From Sphingobium quisquiliarum P25 (lineage in GTDB: Bacteria > Pseudomonadota > Alphaproteobacteria > Sphingomonadales > Sphingomonadaceae): a DNA stretch of 64,000 nt. The DNA lies in the NCBI RefSeq assembly GCF_000445065.1, contig NZ_ATHO01000070.1, positions 62,001-126,000 on the forward strand, read 5' to 3'. The position numbers and the translations under genes are program-made. The notes under the pieces were generated by a model that was given only the letters and a program-made list of their open reading frames with translations, was not told the DNA's origin and searched no databases. Shown here piece after piece: positions 52,074 to 63,970 of this stretch (positions are counted from its first letter, which is position 1; every line of letters begins with the position of its first letter).

Positions 52074-53525
52074 TCAGTCCTTTAATGCGATGGCGGGCGA
52101 TGGCGCGGCGGTGGGATCGAGACGGCGGCTCGACGCCTCGATCTTCTGGGCGAGCAGCTTGTCCCAGCCATAGGGATCGGAACGGAAGTTCATCGTGCCG
52201 TTGCTGCTGGCGAAGGCGGTCCAGTAGAGGAGGTAGACGGCGACCTCCTTGGGCAATTGCACCCGCTGGGTCTTGCCGGTGTCGATCAGAGTCTGGACCT
52301 TCCCCGCCAGATCAGGATTGCCAGCGACCATCAGCTCGGCAAGCGGCACCGGCTTTTCCAGACGGATGCAGCCGTGGCTGGCGAGCCGGTCGTAGCTGGC
52401 GAACTTGGCGCGCGCGGGCGTGTCATGCAGATAAACGGCGAAGGGATTGTTGAAGTCGAACTTCAAGCGGCCGAGCGCGCTGTTGGGACCGGCGGGCTGC
52501 ACGATCCGTTCCCCGGTTTCGGGCGTGCCGACGATCTTGTAGCCCTGCCGCTTCAAGGCCGCGCGGCCCTTTGGCCACAATTCCTTCTTCGCGATCGAGG
52601 CGGGCACGTTCCACGGCGGATTGATGACGATCGAATGAATGCTGGACGACAGCATGGGCGTCGCATTGTCCGGCGCGCCGGTGACAGCGCGCATGGAGGT
52701 GATGGGCTGGTCGCCTTCGAACAGCGTCAGCACCGCCGCGGCGATGTTCACCTGCACGCGATTGACCGGCAACTGGCGCGGCATCCAGCGCCACCTTTCC
52801 ATATTGGCCATGATGGCGGCGATGCGATCATCCACCGGCACGTTGAGTTCGCGCAGCGTACGCGTGTCGAGCAGCCCGGTCGGGTTGAGGCCATAGCGGC
52901 GTTGCGCCCGTTGCAGCGCGTCCACCAGATTTTCGTCCGGCTGCACGCTCTTGTCCTCGATCATCAGCCGCTTGCGGATGGCGTCAGGCGAGGATTTGGC
53001 AGTAAGCGTGGGCCAGCCGCCCTCATCCCGGATGCGTTCATAGGTGGCGAGCCCCCGGCGCAGGCCGTCATAGCCCGCATAAGGCGGCGTGAGGCTGCTC
53101 ACCCACTGGGGCAGGCGGTCTTCGGCAATGGCGCGGGCGAGGCCGGGACGCGGATCGAACGGAGCGGGGCGAAGCGCCCAGATTTGCAGGAAGTCGGCCG
53201 TGTCGACGCGGCCGGTGCTGAGCGCCTTCGCCCGGTCAAGGACGGCGGATACCAGCGCATCGCCGCTCAGCCGCTGACTGGCCTTGCTCCGGGCCATCAA
53301 TCCTTCCTTCGTGCCCCCTTTCAGCCAGTCGTTGAGCCAGCTTTCCTGCGCGGCCGACATGGGCGGGATCGGCACTGGCGGCATGACTGTGACCGGCGGC
53401 GGAGCGACGGGCTGCGTGGCGGGCGGCAGGGTGGGGGACACTGCCGGAGGCTGCGCCAAAAGGGGCGCGGCGGCCACGGCAAGCAGGGAAGAGACGGATA
53501 AACGGATCAAATTGGGACGGTTCAT
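52074..53525 (-). CDS. YcbB-type L,D-transpeptidase
   Basis: The 483-residue protein has a signal peptide (MNRPNLIRLSVSSLLAVAAA), a scaffold domain, a peptidoglycan-binding-1-like domain (residues about 195-240) and a YkuD catalytic domain with LASHGCIRLEKPVPLAE, holding the Cys nucleophile and HG. It makes 3-3 crosslinks in murein. Length resembles YcbB of E. coli (615) less the extra insert. It is divergent from the HDAC-like gene with a 55-bp gap. Confidence 0.92.
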   Translation of the reverse strand: MNRPNLIRLSVSSLLAVAAAPLLAQPPAVSPTLPPATQPVAPPPVTVMPPVPIPPMSAAQESWLNDWLKGGTKEGLMARSKASQRLSGDALVSAVLDRAKALSTGRVDTADFLQIWALRPAPFDPRPGLARAIAEDRLPQWVSSLTPPYAGYDGLRRGLATYERIRDEGGWPTLTAKSSPDAIRKRLMIEDKSVQPDENLVDALQRAQRRYGLNPTGLLDTRTLRELNVPVDDRIAAIMANMERWRWMPRQLPVNRVQVNIAAAVLTLFEGDQPITSMRAVTGAPDNATPMLSSSIHSIVINPPWNVPASIAKKELWPKGRAALKRQGYKIVGTPETGERIVQPAGPNSALGRLKFDFNNPFAVYLHDTPARAKFASYDRLASHGCIRLEKPVPLAELMVAGNPDLAGKVQTLIDTGKTQRVQLPKEVAVYLLYWTAFASSNGTMNFRSDPYGWDKLLAQKIEASSRRLDPTAAPSPAIALKD

Positions 53526-53580
53526 GCTGGACCAGATAGCGCAAAGCCCTCATCCTTCAAACTCGCCTTTGCGGAAAAAT

Positions 53581-54495
53581 ATGATGCTGCATGTCGTTCA
53601 CCATCCCGCCTATGTCTCTGCGGCAACAGCGGGAAGCAGTTTCCGCTTCGACAAATATGGGCTGGTGATGGAGGCGCTCGCGCAAAGCGGAGCGGCGCTT
53701 CTGGTCCATGAACCTGCCCCCATGCCGCTGCCATGGATCGAGGCGGTGCACGATCCTGGCTATGTGGCGGAAGTGATGGCGCTGAACGTGCCGCGCGACA
53801 AGGAGCGCCGCATCGGCTTTCCGGTCACCGCGCATGTCAGGCGCCGCTCGCTTCTGTCGCCCGGCGGCACATGGCTGGCGGCGAAGCTGGCGCTGGCGCA
53901 TGGCTATGCGGCCAATGCGGCGGGCGGAAGCCATCACGCGCTATATGACAGCGGCGCTGGATATTGCGTGTTCAATGACCTGGCCATTGCGGCCAACCGG
54001 CTGATCGCGGAGGCTGACGCGCGGCGCATCCTCATATTGGACCTTGATGTGCATCAGGGTGACGGGACCGCACAGTTGATGGCGGGCAGGGATGATGTCT
54101 TCACCCTGTCCATTCACGCCGAAAAGAATTTCCCGGTGCGAAAGGCACGGTCGTCGCTGGACATTCCACTTGCCGATGGGACGGATGATGATGGCTATAT
54201 GGAGGCGCTGATGGGCGTATTGCCCAAGGTGCTGGACGCGTTCGCGCCCGATCTCATCCTCTATCAGGCGGGCGTGGACGCGCATGGGGAGGATCGTCTG
54301 GGCCGTCTGTCGCTGACCGATCATGGGCTTGAGCAGAGGGATCGCGCGGTGATGCGGGAGGCGAGGCGGCGCGCCATTCCCGTCGCCAGCACCATGGGCG
54401 GCGGCTATGGCGCTGACCGCATGGCGATCGCGCGGCGGCATGCGGCCTGCATGGTCCGGCTGGCGGAGGAATGCCTGCGCCATGCCCCCGCATGA
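53581..54495 (+). CDS. Histone-deacetylase-family amidohydrolase
   Basis: The 304-residue protein has the zinc-dependent deacetylase features: PGGTWLAAKLALAHGYAAN, GGSHHA (two His of the charge relay), LILDLDVHQGDGT (zinc Asp and His), SIHAEKNFP and YQAGVDAHGED (second zinc Asp). Bacterial members act on acetylpolyamines or related amides rather than histones. The ATG at 53581 has GCGGAA upstream; an in-frame longer frame is not used. Confidence 0.92.
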   Translation: MMLHVVHHPAYVSAATAGSSFRFDKYGLVMEALAQSGAALLVHEPAPMPLPWIEAVHDPGYVAEVMALNVPRDKERRIGFPVTAHVRRRSLLSPGGTWLAAKLALAHGYAANAAGGSHHALYDSGAGYCVFNDLAIAANRLIAEADARRILILDLDVHQGDGTAQLMAGRDDVFTLSIHAEKNFPVRKARSSLDIPLADGTDDDGYMEALMGVLPKVLDAFAPDLILYQAGVDAHGEDRLGRLSLTDHGLEQRDRAVMREARRRAIPVASTMGGGYGADRMAIARRHAACMVRLAEECLRHAPA

Positions 54496-54518
54496 GCCGG
54501 AGCATGGCGCGGAGCCGG

Positions 54519-55091
54519 TCAGTGCATGGTCGAAGGAGGCACGACCGCCTCCTGCCTGTGACCCATCACCCTGGCGGCGATCAAACCGGCGGCGGCGAGC
54601 GCGACGAAATCGCTGAACGCCAGATAGAGCATGTAGCCCCACGGCGCATGGTTGAAGACCGACTGTCCGATATGCAGCCATAGCACGGCCGCGATGGCGA
54701 ACAGGATGGTCAGACGCGCGCGGCTGCCGAAGCCGGCGGCGACGAAGCGCAGCGCAAGGGCGATCAATATGCCGACCGCGAGCGCCAGGATGAACCCGCC
54801 GATCAGCGCTGCGCTGTCGGTGACGGGAAAGCCGCTGCTGTTATAGAAGACGGTGGCGACCGGCCCCCTGCCGTAAAGTATGGTGCCCTGTGCGGTTGCC
54901 GGATCGGGGATGACATAGACGCCCGTGCCATTGGGAGTGAGCGCCTGCGCCAGCGCCGCCTGGAGGTTGGCGCTCGCCTGTCCATCGGCGCGATGATAGG
55001 CGAGGGCGCTCAGCGGCGTGCCCCAGAATATGAAGCCGATGATGTACATGGCGATGCCGCCCACTACGCCGCCTGCGATCGACCTGACCAT
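54519..55091 (-). CDS. Membrane protein of unknown function, 190 residues
   Basis: The protein has four hydrophobic helices (MYIIGFIFWG near the start, IGGFILALAVGILIALALRF, LTILFAIAAVLWLHI and LYLAFSDFVALAAAGLIAA) with a hydrophilic loop between the first two. I recognise no named family. It is convergent with the HDAC-like gene (23 bases apart). Confidence 0.75.
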   Translation of the reverse strand: MVRSIAGGVVGGIAMYIIGFIFWGTPLSALAYHRADGQASANLQAALAQALTPNGTGVYVIPDPATAQGTILYGRGPVATVFYNSSGFPVTDSAALIGGFILALAVGILIALALRFVAAGFGSRARLTILFAIAAVLWLHIGQSVFNHAPWGYMLYLAFSDFVALAAAGLIAARVMGHRQEAVVPPSTMH

Positions 55092-55156
55092 ATACGCTCC
55101 TGTCCCTGTTAGCGATGTGACAGGAGGAACGCTGCGGAGCCGGAATATTTCCGGCG

Positions 55157-55483
55157 CTAGGCTTGGTCGCTCGCGCGTGCAGCCTTTTCAGCAATCCCCG
55201 AAACGCCTTCGCGCCGGTCCAGTTCGTCCAGCACGGCATCGAACGGAACGTCCAGATCGGCAAGCAGGATGAGCAGGTGGAACAGCAGGTCGGCGCTTTC
55301 ACCGATCAGACCCTCACGGTCGGCAGCCATGGCGGCGATAACCGCCTCCACCGCTTCTTCGCCGACCTTCTGCGCGATCTTGGCACGGCCACGGCCCGTC
55401 AGCTTCGCCACATAGGATTGGCCGGGGTCGGCGGTCCGCCGTTGATGGATGGTCTTTTCAAGGTCGGACAGGGTAGAGCGCAT
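55157..55483 (-). CDS. hisE: Phosphoribosyl-ATP diphosphatase
   Basis: HisE hydrolyses PR-ATP to PR-AMP in histidine synthesis. The 108-residue MazG-like all-alpha protein has [18 protein letters not shown] and [16 protein letters not shown] with the metal-binding Glu/Asp residues. The ATG at 55483 (MRSTLSDL) fits the family better than a TTG 12 bases upstream. It is the last gene of hisB-hisH-hisA-hisF-hisE. Confidence 0.95.
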   Translation of the reverse strand: MRSTLSDLEKTIHQRRTADPGQSYVAKLTGRGRAKIAQKVGEEAVEAVIAAMAADREGLIGESADLLFHLLILLADLDVPFDAVLDELDRREGVSGIAEKAARASDQA

Positions 55484-55533
55484 GGCGTCTTTCAAAGCCT
55501 CAGTCGCGTGGGGGCGTCAACCGAAAGTTGGTT

Positions 55534-56298
55534 TCAGCCCCTGCGGACCGGAACGCCTGCTGCGGCCAGCGCCGCATGCGCTTCCGCTACCGTATGCTGG
55601 CCGAAATGGAAGATGGACGCGGCCAAGACCGCACTGGCATGGCCTTCGATCACGCCTTCGACCAGATGCTGGAGCGTTCCCACGCCGCCGCTGGCGATGA
55701 CGGGGATCGATACCGCATCGGCAATGGTGCGGGTAAGGGCAAGGTCGTATCCCGCCTTTGTCCCGTCGCCGTCCATCGACGTGACCAGCAACTCGCCAGC
55801 GCCAAGCTCCGCCAGGCGGATCGCATGTTCCACCGCATCGATGCCGGTTGGCTTGCGGCCGCCATGGGTGAAGATTTCCCAGCGGTTCGCGGCCACGCGC
55901 CGCGCATCGACCGATCCGACGACGCACTGGCTGCCGAAGCGATCTGCTATGTCGGCGACGACTTCGGGCCGGGATACGGCGGCGCTGTTGACCGCCACCT
56001 TGTCCGCTCCGGCGAGCAGCAGGGCGCGCGCATCGTCCGGGCTGCGAACGCCTCCACCGACTGTCACAGGCATGAAGCAGACTTCGGCCGTGCGGCGGAC
56101 CACATCCAATATGGTGCCGCGCGCTTCATGGGTGGCGGTGATGTCGAGGAAGCAGAGTTCATCCGCCCCGGCCGCGTCATAGACGCGCGCCTGCTCCACC
56201 GGATCGCCAGCGTCGCGCAGGTCCACGAAGTTGACGCCCTTGACCACGCGGCCATTGGCTACGTCCAGGCAGGGGATGACGCGGGTGCGGACTGTCAT
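55534..56298 (-). CDS. hisF: Imidazole glycerol phosphate synthase cyclase subunit
   Basis: HisF, with HisH, forms IGP and AICAR from PRFAR and ammonia. The 254-residue TIM barrel starts [21 protein letters not shown] with the catalytic Asp, and has [15 protein letters not shown] with the second catalytic Asp. The ATG at 56298 is selected by the conserved start; a longer frame extends into hisA. Confidence 0.97.
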   Translation of the reverse strand: MTVRTRVIPCLDVANGRVVKGVNFVDLRDAGDPVEQARVYDAAGADELCFLDITATHEARGTILDVVRRTAEVCFMPVTVGGGVRSPDDARALLLAGADKVAVNSAAVSRPEVVADIADRFGSQCVVGSVDARRVAANRWEIFTHGGRKPTGIDAVEHAIRLAELGAGELLVTSMDGDGTKAGYDLALTRTIADAVSIPVIASGGVGTLQHLVEGVIEGHASAVLAASIFHFGQHTVAEAHAALAAAGVPVRRG

Positions 56299-56338
56299 CG
56301 GCGCGCCTTCTTCCAGCAGCAGGCGGTGGAGAAGCTGG

Positions 56339-57076
56339 TCACGCCGCCGCCTTTGCGACCGACAGGGCGGTCTTGAGATCCAGCCGGCCGTCATAGAGCG
56401 CGCGGCCGGTGATCACGCCTTCAATTCCCTCGTCGGCATGCAGGCTGAGCACGCGAATATCGGCAATGCCAGCAACGCCGCCGCTGGCGATCACCGGGAT
56501 GTCCGTGGCCCGCGCCAAGTCAACGGTCGCATCGATGTTGCAGCCTTTCAGCAAGCCGTCGCGGCCGACGTCGGTGAACAGCAGGCTGGCGACGCCCGCA
56601 TCCTCGAAGCGGCGGGCAAGGTCGGCCACGGGCATGTCGGACTTTTCCGCCCAGCCGTCCGTCGCGACAAAGCCGTCCCGCGCATCGACGGCGACGACGA
56701 TGCCGCCGGGAAAGTCGCGCGCAGCGGCTTTGACGAACTCCGGGTCCTTGAGCGCAGCGGTGCCGATGACGATGCGGGACACGCCAAGGTCGAACCAGCG
56801 CTCCACCGCTTCCCGGTTGCGGATGCCGCCGCCGAGCTGCACATGACCGGGGAACGCCTCCACTATGCGCTCGACCGCCTCCGCATTGACCGCGCGGCCA
56901 GCGAAACTGCCGTCGAGATCGACCACGTGGAGATGCTGGGCGCCAGCTTCGGCGAACAGCAACGCCTGCGCGGCGGGATCGTCACCATAGACGGTGGCGC
57001 GGTCCATGTCGCCTTCTGCAAGGCGAACGACCTGTCCGGCCTTGAGGTCGATAGCGGGGAAGACGATGAGCGACAT
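56339..57076 (-). CDS. hisA: ProFAR isomerase
   Basis: HisA isomerises ProFAR to PRFAR. The 245-residue TIM barrel starts [19 protein letters not shown] (catalytic Asp) and has [13 protein letters not shown] with the second Asp, and [13 protein letters not shown]. The ATG at 57076 matches the family start. It lies 54 bases after hisH and 40 bases before hisF. Confidence 0.97.
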   Translation of the reverse strand: MSLIVFPAIDLKAGQVVRLAEGDMDRATVYGDDPAAQALLFAEAGAQHLHVVDLDGSFAGRAVNAEAVERIVEAFPGHVQLGGGIRNREAVERWFDLGVSRIVIGTAALKDPEFVKAAARDFPGGIVVAVDARDGFVATDGWAEKSDMPVADLARRFEDAGVASLLFTDVGRDGLLKGCNIDATVDLARATDIPVIASGGVAGIADIRVLSLHADEGIEGVITGRALYDGRLDLKTALSVAKAAA

Positions 57077-57130
57077 TCTATTATCCAGAAAAGCCAAGAG
57101 GAGCGATCGCCCGCGTAAAGCTGCCTAACG

Positions 57131-57748
57131 TCACGGACGCCACTCCAGGAAGCGGGAGAGGAAGGAGAGGCCGTAAGCCTGGCTCTTTTCCGGGTGGAAC
57201 TGACAACCGATCACCGTGTCGCGCGCGACTGCGGCAACCAGCGGGCCGCCATGCTCCGTCACCGCAGCGACATCGGCCGGGTCCGTCACTTCAAAATGAT
57301 AGCTATGCAGGAAATAGGCTTCTCCGGCTGCGAGCAGCGGCGGCGATCCCTGAAGGATCACATCGTTCCAGCCCATGTGCGGCACCTTGATCGCGGGATC
57401 GGAGGGCTCGATCAGGCGAACGGTTCCGGGAATCCAGCCAAGCCCCTCATGCCGCCCGAATTCCTCGCCTGCTTCGGCGAGCAGCTGCATGCCGACGCAG
57501 ACGCCAAGGAAGGGGGTGCCATGGCCGTGGACCGCATCGTTCATCGCCTCGACCATGCCGGGGATGGCCACCAGCGCGTCGCGGCAGGCCCGGAACGCGC
57601 CGACGCCCGGCAGGACGATGCGGTCCGCCCTGGCTACGGCATCGGGATCGCCGGTGATGACGACATCGTCCGCACCCGCCTTGCGCAGGGCGTTGTAGAC
57701 CGAATGAAGGTTGCCCGCGCCATAGTCGATGAGGGCGAGCGCGGTCAC
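57131..57748 (-). CDS. hisH: Imidazole glycerol phosphate synthase glutaminase subunit
   Basis: HisH supplies ammonia from glutamine to HisF. The 205-residue glutamine amidotransferase starts at a GTG ([17 protein letters not shown]) overlapping the hisB stop (GTGA). The catalytic Cys is in [13 protein letters not shown], and the His and Glu in [14 protein letters not shown]. Longer in-frame starts run into hisB. Confidence 0.97.
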   Translation of the reverse strand: MTALALIDYGAGNLHSVYNALRKAGADDVVITGDPDAVARADRIVLPGVGAFRACRDALVAIPGMVEAMNDAVHGHGTPFLGVCVGMQLLAEAGEEFGRHEGLGWIPGTVRLIEPSDPAIKVPHMGWNDVILQGSPPLLAAGEAYFLHSYHFEVTDPADVAAVTEHGGPLVAAVARDTVIGCQFHPEKSQAYGLSFLSRFLEWRP

Positions 57749-58332
57749 AGCATCCCCTTGGTCGAAGGAATGGCGTCGGCCTTGCGCGGGTCGATCTCCA
57801 CCGCCTGCCGCAGCGCGCGGGCAAGCCCCTTGAAGCAGCTTTCCACGATATGGTGGTTGTTGCTGCCGTAGAGATTTTCGACGTGCAGCGTGATCCCGGC
57901 GGCCTGCGCGAAGCTGTGGAACCAGTGCTCGATCATCTCGGTATCCCATTCGCCCAGGCGCTGGACGGTGAAGGAAGCCTTGAACACCAGCCAGGGGCGG
58001 CCGGAAATATCGAGCGAGACGCGGGTCAGCGTTTCATCCATCGGCGAATAGACGCTGCCGTAGCGGGTGATGCCGCGCTTGTCGCCCAGAGCCTTTGCCA
58101 CCGCCTCACCAATCGCGATCGCCGTGTCCTCGGTCGTGTGGTGCTGGTCGACATGCAGGTCGCCGACCGTCTTCACATCCATGTCGATCAGCGAGTGACG
58201 CGAGAGCTGTTCGATCATATGATCGAGAAAGCCGATCCCGGTGGACACGGCATAGACGCCCGTCCCATCCAGGTTGAGGGTCACGTCGATCTGCGTTTCC
58301 GCAGTGTTGCGGTGAATTTCGGCCGTGCGCAT
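57745..58332 (-). CDS. hisB: Imidazoleglycerol-phosphate dehydratase
   Basis: HisB dehydrates IGP. The 195-residue protein is monofunctional (no phosphatase domain) and has the metal-binding repeats [25 protein letters not shown], and [14 protein letters not shown]. It is the first gene of the hisBHAFE run and ends with a four-base overlap with hisH. It is divergent from sspB with a 97-bp gap. Confidence 0.97.
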   Translation of the reverse strand: MRTAEIHRNTAETQIDVTLNLDGTGVYAVSTGIGFLDHMIEQLSRHSLIDMDVKTVGDLHVDQHHTTEDTAIAIGEAVAKALGDKRGITRYGSVYSPMDETLTRVSLDISGRPWLVFKASFTVQRLGEWDTEMIEHWFHSFAQAAGITLHVENLYGSNNHHIVESCFKGLARALRQAVEIDPRKADAIPSTKGML

Positions 58333-58429
58333 GGCTGCGCCCTATACCCAAGTGGGCGCTCTATGCAATGTGGCGTTGCATGATGGGGCGCACTTGACCA
58401 GCGGCGTCGCGCCGTTAGGACATTCACCC

Positions 58430-58906
58430 ATGAGCGAAGACCTGCCCGACAGCCTGATTCCCTATGATGAAATCGTTCAGGAGGCGCTGCGGGCCGTGGT
58501 CGGCCGCGTGCTCGGCGAAGTGGAACGATCCGGCGGCCTGCCGGGCAACCATCATTTCTACATCACCTTCAAGACGCAGGCGGTGGGCGTCGACATTCCC
58601 AGGCATCTGGTCGAGCGCTTTCCCGACGAAATGACCATCGTGCTCCAGAACAAGTTCTGGGACCTGAAAGTCAGCGAGGACGCGTTCGGCGTCAGCCTGA
58701 CCTTCAACCAGGTGGCGGCCCATCTCCATATCCCGTTCGCCGCCATCACCGCCTTTGTCGATCCGGCGGTCAACTTCGCCCTGCAATTTCAGGTGCAGGC
58801 GGATGAAGCGCCCGAACCGCATGAAGAGGCCGAGAATGACGCGCCTCAGGTCAAGAGCGAAGACGGGTCGAACGTCGTCACGGTGGATTTCGGCAAGAAG
58901 AAATAG
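58430..58906 (+). CDS. sspB: SspB-family ClpXP adaptor (alphaproteobacterial type)
   Basis: The 158-residue protein starts at the ATG at 58430 (MSEDLPDSLIPYDEIVQEAL). It has the SspB-like substrate-binding core HHFYITFKTQAVGVDIPRH and MTIVLQNKFWDLKV, and an acidic C-terminal tail with a closing NVVTVDFGKKK, the type of motif that docks to ClpX. It delivers ssrA-tagged proteins to ClpXP. The upstream longer frame is non-coding. Confidence 0.92.
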   Translation: MSEDLPDSLIPYDEIVQEALRAVVGRVLGEVERSGGLPGNHHFYITFKTQAVGVDIPRHLVERFPDEMTIVLQNKFWDLKVSEDAFGVSLTFNQVAAHLHIPFAAITAFVDPAVNFALQFQVQADEAPEPHEEAENDAPQVKSEDGSNVVTVDFGKKK

Positions 58907-58972
58907 GGGCTGGCGGACTGCGGGTCCGTTCCCCAGATTGGCCGCGTCCCGGATGAAAGAGGGGAGTGCGCC

Positions 58973-60358
<1,386 letters not shown>

Positions 60359-60398
60359 CGGTGGCGGAACCGCGCGGGGTTCGATACATTGACGCATC

Positions 60399-60749
60399 AT
60401 GAAGAAGAAGCCCCTTGCCTCTCAACCGCTTGTCACCATTCGCCCGCCGCGCAAGGCGGGGCTGCTGCGAAAGACGGCGCGCCTGGGCGCTACCGTCGTT
60501 GCCGCGCGAGTCGCGGCGGCGACGGGCAAGAAGGGGGTGGTCGGGCTGATCGCCGGAGTCGGGGCCAAGCGGGTGATCATGCGTTACCCCATGGGCGCCT
60601 TGTTCGTGACAGGCGCTTATCTGGCGGGCAAGGCCTATGAGGCGAAGCGCGAGGCCGATCGCAAACGGGCCGTGCGCGCCCTGCCGGACAAGAGCGGCGA
60701 ACAGGTCCTGATCGAAGCGCCCGCGCCGGACAAGAGCAGCGCATCCTAA
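60399..60749 (+). CDS. Small basic hypothetical protein
   Basis: The 116-residue protein is Lys/Arg-rich at both ends with a mildly hydrophobic middle ([20 protein letters not shown], then [13 protein letters not shown]). No family is recognised. It follows fumC by 40 bases; the stop shares four bases with the convergent DUF2585 gene. Confidence 0.65.
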   Translation: MKKKPLASQPLVTIRPPRKAGLLRKTARLGATVVAARVAAATGKKGVVGLIAGVGAKRVIMRYPMGALFVTGAYLAGKAYEAKREADRKRAVRALPDKSGEQVLIEAPAPDKSSAS

Positions 60750-61348
60750 AGCGCCGATTGCCATTGCTTTACGGCCTCGATGGGCCACGCCAGCATCAGT
60801 ACGTTCAGCGTCAGATTGTCGCGGATCACATAGAGCGCGACCAGTTCCATCGCGATGGCGGCAAGGATGGTGACGGCGGCCGGGGCGCGGGCGGCGAACA
60901 GGAAGCCCAGCGTCATCATCCCTATATCGCTCATGGAATTGATGATGGTGTCGCCGCTATAGCCAAGCGCGATCGTGGCAGTGCGGTAGCGATCGATGAT
61001 GATGGGGGAGTTTTCCAGTATCTCCCAGGCTGATTCGATCGCCACAGCCAGCGCGAGGCGAGGCCCCAGCGGCTGGCGGCGCATCAGCAGGCGCGCGGCC
61101 GCGTAGAAGAGGAAGCCGTGGATTATATGGCTGAGGCTGTACCAGTCGGCGATATGCTGGCTGTTGCCGCTGTCGAGCGCGCCATGCCACAATTCGATGT
61201 GGCCGCAGGTGCAGATTGGCGGACGCGCCATCAGGAACAGCAGGGCGCAGGCCAGCAGCGCCACGGCGGCGGCGATCAGGAATCCGCGCCGGTTTCGCGC
61301 CCGTTTGCTTTTCGACAATTGCTTTCCCCCTCCGCGGCCCCTTGCCAA
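60746..61348 (-). CDS. DUF2585 membrane protein
   Basis: The 200-residue protein has the DUF2585 marks: [20 protein letters not shown] and [20 protein letters not shown], then [18 protein letters not shown]. It has four or five hydrophobic helices. Function is unknown. It starts 27 bases from the divergent gmk gene. Confidence 0.88.
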   Translation of the reverse strand: MARGRGGGKQLSKSKRARNRRGFLIAAAVALLACALLFLMARPPICTCGHIELWHGALDSGNSQHIADWYSLSHIIHGFLFYAAARLLMRRQPLGPRLALAVAIESAWEILENSPIIIDRYRTATIALGYSGDTIINSMSDIGMMTLGFLFAARAPAAVTILAAIAMELVALYVIRDNLTLNVLMLAWPIEAVKQWQSAL

Positions 61349-61375
61349 ATCCCGCTCGCGGCGTCACTAGCGGCC

Positions 61376-62041
61376 ATGGCCGACAGCATTCCCACCGAAA
61401 CGCCCGATTTCAAGCGGCGCGGCGTGCTCTTCGTACTTTCGTCTCCCTCCGGCGCGGGCAAGTCCACGATCGCGCGCAAGCTGCTGGCGGCCGAGCCTGA
61501 CCTTGCCATGTCGGTATCGGCGACCACCCGCCCGATGCGGCCGGGGGAGGTCGAGGGCCGCGATTATCATTTCGTCGATCTGGAAGAGTTCCGCCGGATG
61601 ACGGCGGACCATGAGTTTCTGGAATGGGCGCATGTCTTCGGCCAGCGCTACGGAACGCCGCGCGCGCCGGTCGAAGCGATGTTGAAAAGCGGGCGCGATG
61701 TCCTGTTCGACATTGATTGGCAGGGCGCGCAGCAGTTGCACCAGATCGCCGGTGGCGACGTGGTGCGCGTCTTCATCCTGCCGCCATCCATGCAGGAACT
61801 GGAAAGGCGTCTGCGCGGCCGGGCGACCGACAGCGAGGAAGTGATCGAGGGCCGCATGTCGCGCGCCGCCAACGAGATCGCGCACTGGGACGGCTATGAC
61901 TATGTGCTGTGCAACGTCGATGCGGACGATTGCTTCCGGCGAGTCCAGACCATTCTGCATGCCGAGCGGATGAAGCGCAGCCGCCAGACGGGCCTGATCG
62001 GCTTCATCCGCAAGCTCAGCCGCTACCATCAGGAAGACTGA
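61376..62041 (+). CDS. gmk: Guanylate kinase
   Basis: Gmk phosphorylates GMP to GDP. The 221-residue protein has the P-loop SSPSGAGKSTIARKLL, the GMP-binding SVSATTRPMRPGEVEGRDY and DIDWQGAQQLHQIA. The start at 61376 (MADSIPTETP) matches family length; an in-frame longer frame from 61118 is antisense to DUF2585. Its last 13 bases overlap the convergent MidA-like gene. Confidence 0.97.
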   Translation: MADSIPTETPDFKRRGVLFVLSSPSGAGKSTIARKLLAAEPDLAMSVSATTRPMRPGEVEGRDYHFVDLEEFRRMTADHEFLEWAHVFGQRYGTPRAPVEAMLKSGRDVLFDIDWQGAQQLHQIAGGDVVRVFILPPSMQELERRLRGRATDSEEVIEGRMSRAANEIAHWDGYDYVLCNVDADDCFRRVQTILHAERMKRSRQTGLIGFIRKLSRYHQED

Positions 62042-63114
62042 GCAGGCGCTTCGAATCCGGCCGGGTCCACCCATTGGGGGTGCACCAGCGCCATCACCTT
62101 GAACAATGTGCCCATGGCGTCGTCAGCGGTCAGGCGGTGGCGGGCGGCTTCCACATCGGCGGCGCGGGCGGGCGTGGTGCGCGCGAGCTGATCGGCGCGG
62201 GCGTCGATGCCGAGCTGGCGCAGGAATTCGCCCTGGCCGACCGGTCCGAGCACACGCAACCCCGCCTGCCGCGCCATGTTGCCGATCATGGTGAAGTCGA
62301 CATGAGTGGTAAGATCGCTCTCGCCCGGATCGGCGAAGGGGTCGGCGAAACGATGCCCGCGCACGGCCTGCAACGTGTCGCCGACCGCAGGGCCTTCATA
62401 GCCATAGTCGATGATGATCGCGGCGCCGCCCTGCCGCGCGATGCGGGATGCGAGGTCGAGGGCGATCGCTGCTCCCGCCATCGGCACTTCGAGGATGGAG
62501 CCTTCCGGCGCATCGGCGGCGATCGCCGGAATGCCCGATTCAACGCGGCGATAGCCCGGCATGGGGAGGAAATGATCCTCATCATCCACGGTGGAGCGGA
62601 TCACGACCCTCTCGCGCCATTCATTGCCGGCTCGCACATATTGTCGAACGGGCAGGGCATCGAAAAATTCGTTGGCAACGACCAGTAGCGGGACATTATC
62701 CGGCAATCCGGCGACGTCATCGCAATGGCGGGCGTTGGGAACGGCCGCCTGCTGGCGTTCGCGCAAGGTGGGGCTGGTCTCGACAAAGCGCACTTCGGGA
62801 GTGAAGCCGACGCTGGCCATGGCGCGAAGGGCGTCGGCGGCCAGCGTGCCGCGTCCGGGGCCGAGTTCGGCATAGAGAGAATGCGGACGGCTGCCGGAGC
62901 GCATCCAGACATCGGCGAGGCAGAGGCCAACCAGTTCGCCGAACATCTGGCTGATTTCCGGGGCGGTCGTGAAATCCCCGGCGGCGCCCAGCGGGTCGCG
63001 GGTACCGTAATAATGCTGGTTGGCCTCAGCCATATAATGGGCGATCGTGATCGGACCGCCGGAATCGATCTGCCGCGCGAGCCTTTGGGCAAGCGTCAGC
63101 GCGTCAGCTGACAC
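62029..63114 (-). CDS. MidA/DUF185-family SAM-dependent methyltransferase
   Basis: The 361-residue protein has [18 protein letters not shown] (SAM loop) and [15 protein letters not shown], typical of MidA/NDUFAF7, which in mitochondria methylates a complex I subunit. Here the target may be bacterial complex I (inference). The GTG at 63114 has GGGAAG upstream and overlaps the lgt stop by 11 bases; another GTG at 63141 is an alternative. It is co-transcribed after lgt. Confidence 0.9.
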   Translation of the reverse strand: MSADALTLAQRLARQIDSGGPITIAHYMAEANQHYYGTRDPLGAAGDFTTAPEISQMFGELVGLCLADVWMRSGSRPHSLYAELGPGRGTLAADALRAMASVGFTPEVRFVETSPTLRERQQAAVPNARHCDDVAGLPDNVPLLVVANEFFDALPVRQYVRAGNEWRERVVIRSTVDDEDHFLPMPGYRRVESGIPAIAADAPEGSILEVPMAGAAIALDLASRIARQGGAAIIIDYGYEGPAVGDTLQAVRGHRFADPFADPGESDLTTHVDFTMIGNMARQAGLRVLGPVGQGEFLRQLGIDARADQLARTTPARAADVEAARHRLTADDAMGTLFKVMALVHPQWVDPAGFEAPAQSS

Positions 63115-63970
63115 TTGCGCTTCCCGCGATGGGTTCCACACGCACGCGGCGGCCTTTTGCCGTGACGATCAGATAGAGGCCGCCCACGATCATCGGCACG
63201 CACAGCCACTGACCCATGTGGAGGCCGGTACGGGCGGCGAATTCCATCAGTTGCGCGTCGGCTTCCCGATAAAATTCGACGCAGAAGCGGAAGAGGCCGT
63301 AGCCGAGCAGGAAAATGCCCACCAGCATGCCCGGCTTGTAGCGCGCCCGCGTCTTCCAGAAGGCGAACGCCAGGATCAGGAACAGCAGGAGGCCTTCCAG
63401 CGCGGCTTCGTAAAGCTGGCTCGGGTGGCGGGGGAAGGGGCCTCCGGTCGGGAAGACGATCGCCCAGGGGACATCGGTTTCCTTGCCCCACAGTTCGCCA
63501 TTCACGAAATTGGCCAGACGGCCGAAGAAGAGGCCGAAGGGGACGCAGCAGGCGACATAATCATGGATGCGCAGCCAGCTAAGCTTTTCCTTGCGCGCCA
63601 TGTAGAGGATGCCGAGCGAAACGCCGACAACGCCGCCGTGGAAGGACATGCCGCCATTCCACAGCTTGAAGATGTCGAGCGGATTGCGGAGGATTTCCGG
63701 CTGGTAGAAGAGGACATAGGCCAGCCGCCCGCCGATGATGATGCCGAGCGTCGCGTAGAAGATCATGTCGTCGGCATGCCGCCGCGCCATGGGCGATCCG
63801 GGCTGCGCGACGAGCTTGAGCAGATACCAGTAGCCGACGAGGATGCCCGCGAGATAGGCGAGGCTGTACCATTTGAGCGTGAAGAAGCCGAGGTCGAGCG
63901 CAACGGGGCTGAGCCCCAGCTGGTCGAAATGGATGGCGCCGGACGCTGCGGCGGCAAGGTCTAGGATCAA
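63104..63970 (-). CDS. lgt: Prolipoprotein diacylglyceryl transferase
   Basis: Lgt attaches diacylglyceryl to the lipobox Cys. The 288-residue membrane protein has about seven helices, the [10 protein letters not shown] segment, the signature [17 protein letters not shown] (with the conserved Arg and Asn) and [12 protein letters not shown]. The start is a TTG at 63970 with AAGGGGGA nine bases upstream. It is followed by the MidA-like gene with an overlap. The window's several lipoproteins are its expected substrates. Confidence 0.95.
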   Translation of the reverse strand: MILDLAAAASGAIHFDQLGLSPVALDLGFFTLKWYSLAYLAGILVGYWYLLKLVAQPGSPMARRHADDMIFYATLGIIIGGRLAYVLFYQPEILRNPLDIFKLWNGGMSFHGGVVGVSLGILYMARKEKLSWLRIHDYVACCVPFGLFFGRLANFVNGELWGKETDVPWAIVFPTGGPFPRHPSQLYEAALEGLLLFLILAFAFWKTRARYKPGMLVGIFLLGYGLFRFCVEFYREADAQLMEFAARTGLHMGQWLCVPMIVGGLYLIVTAKGRRVRVEPIAGSASVS

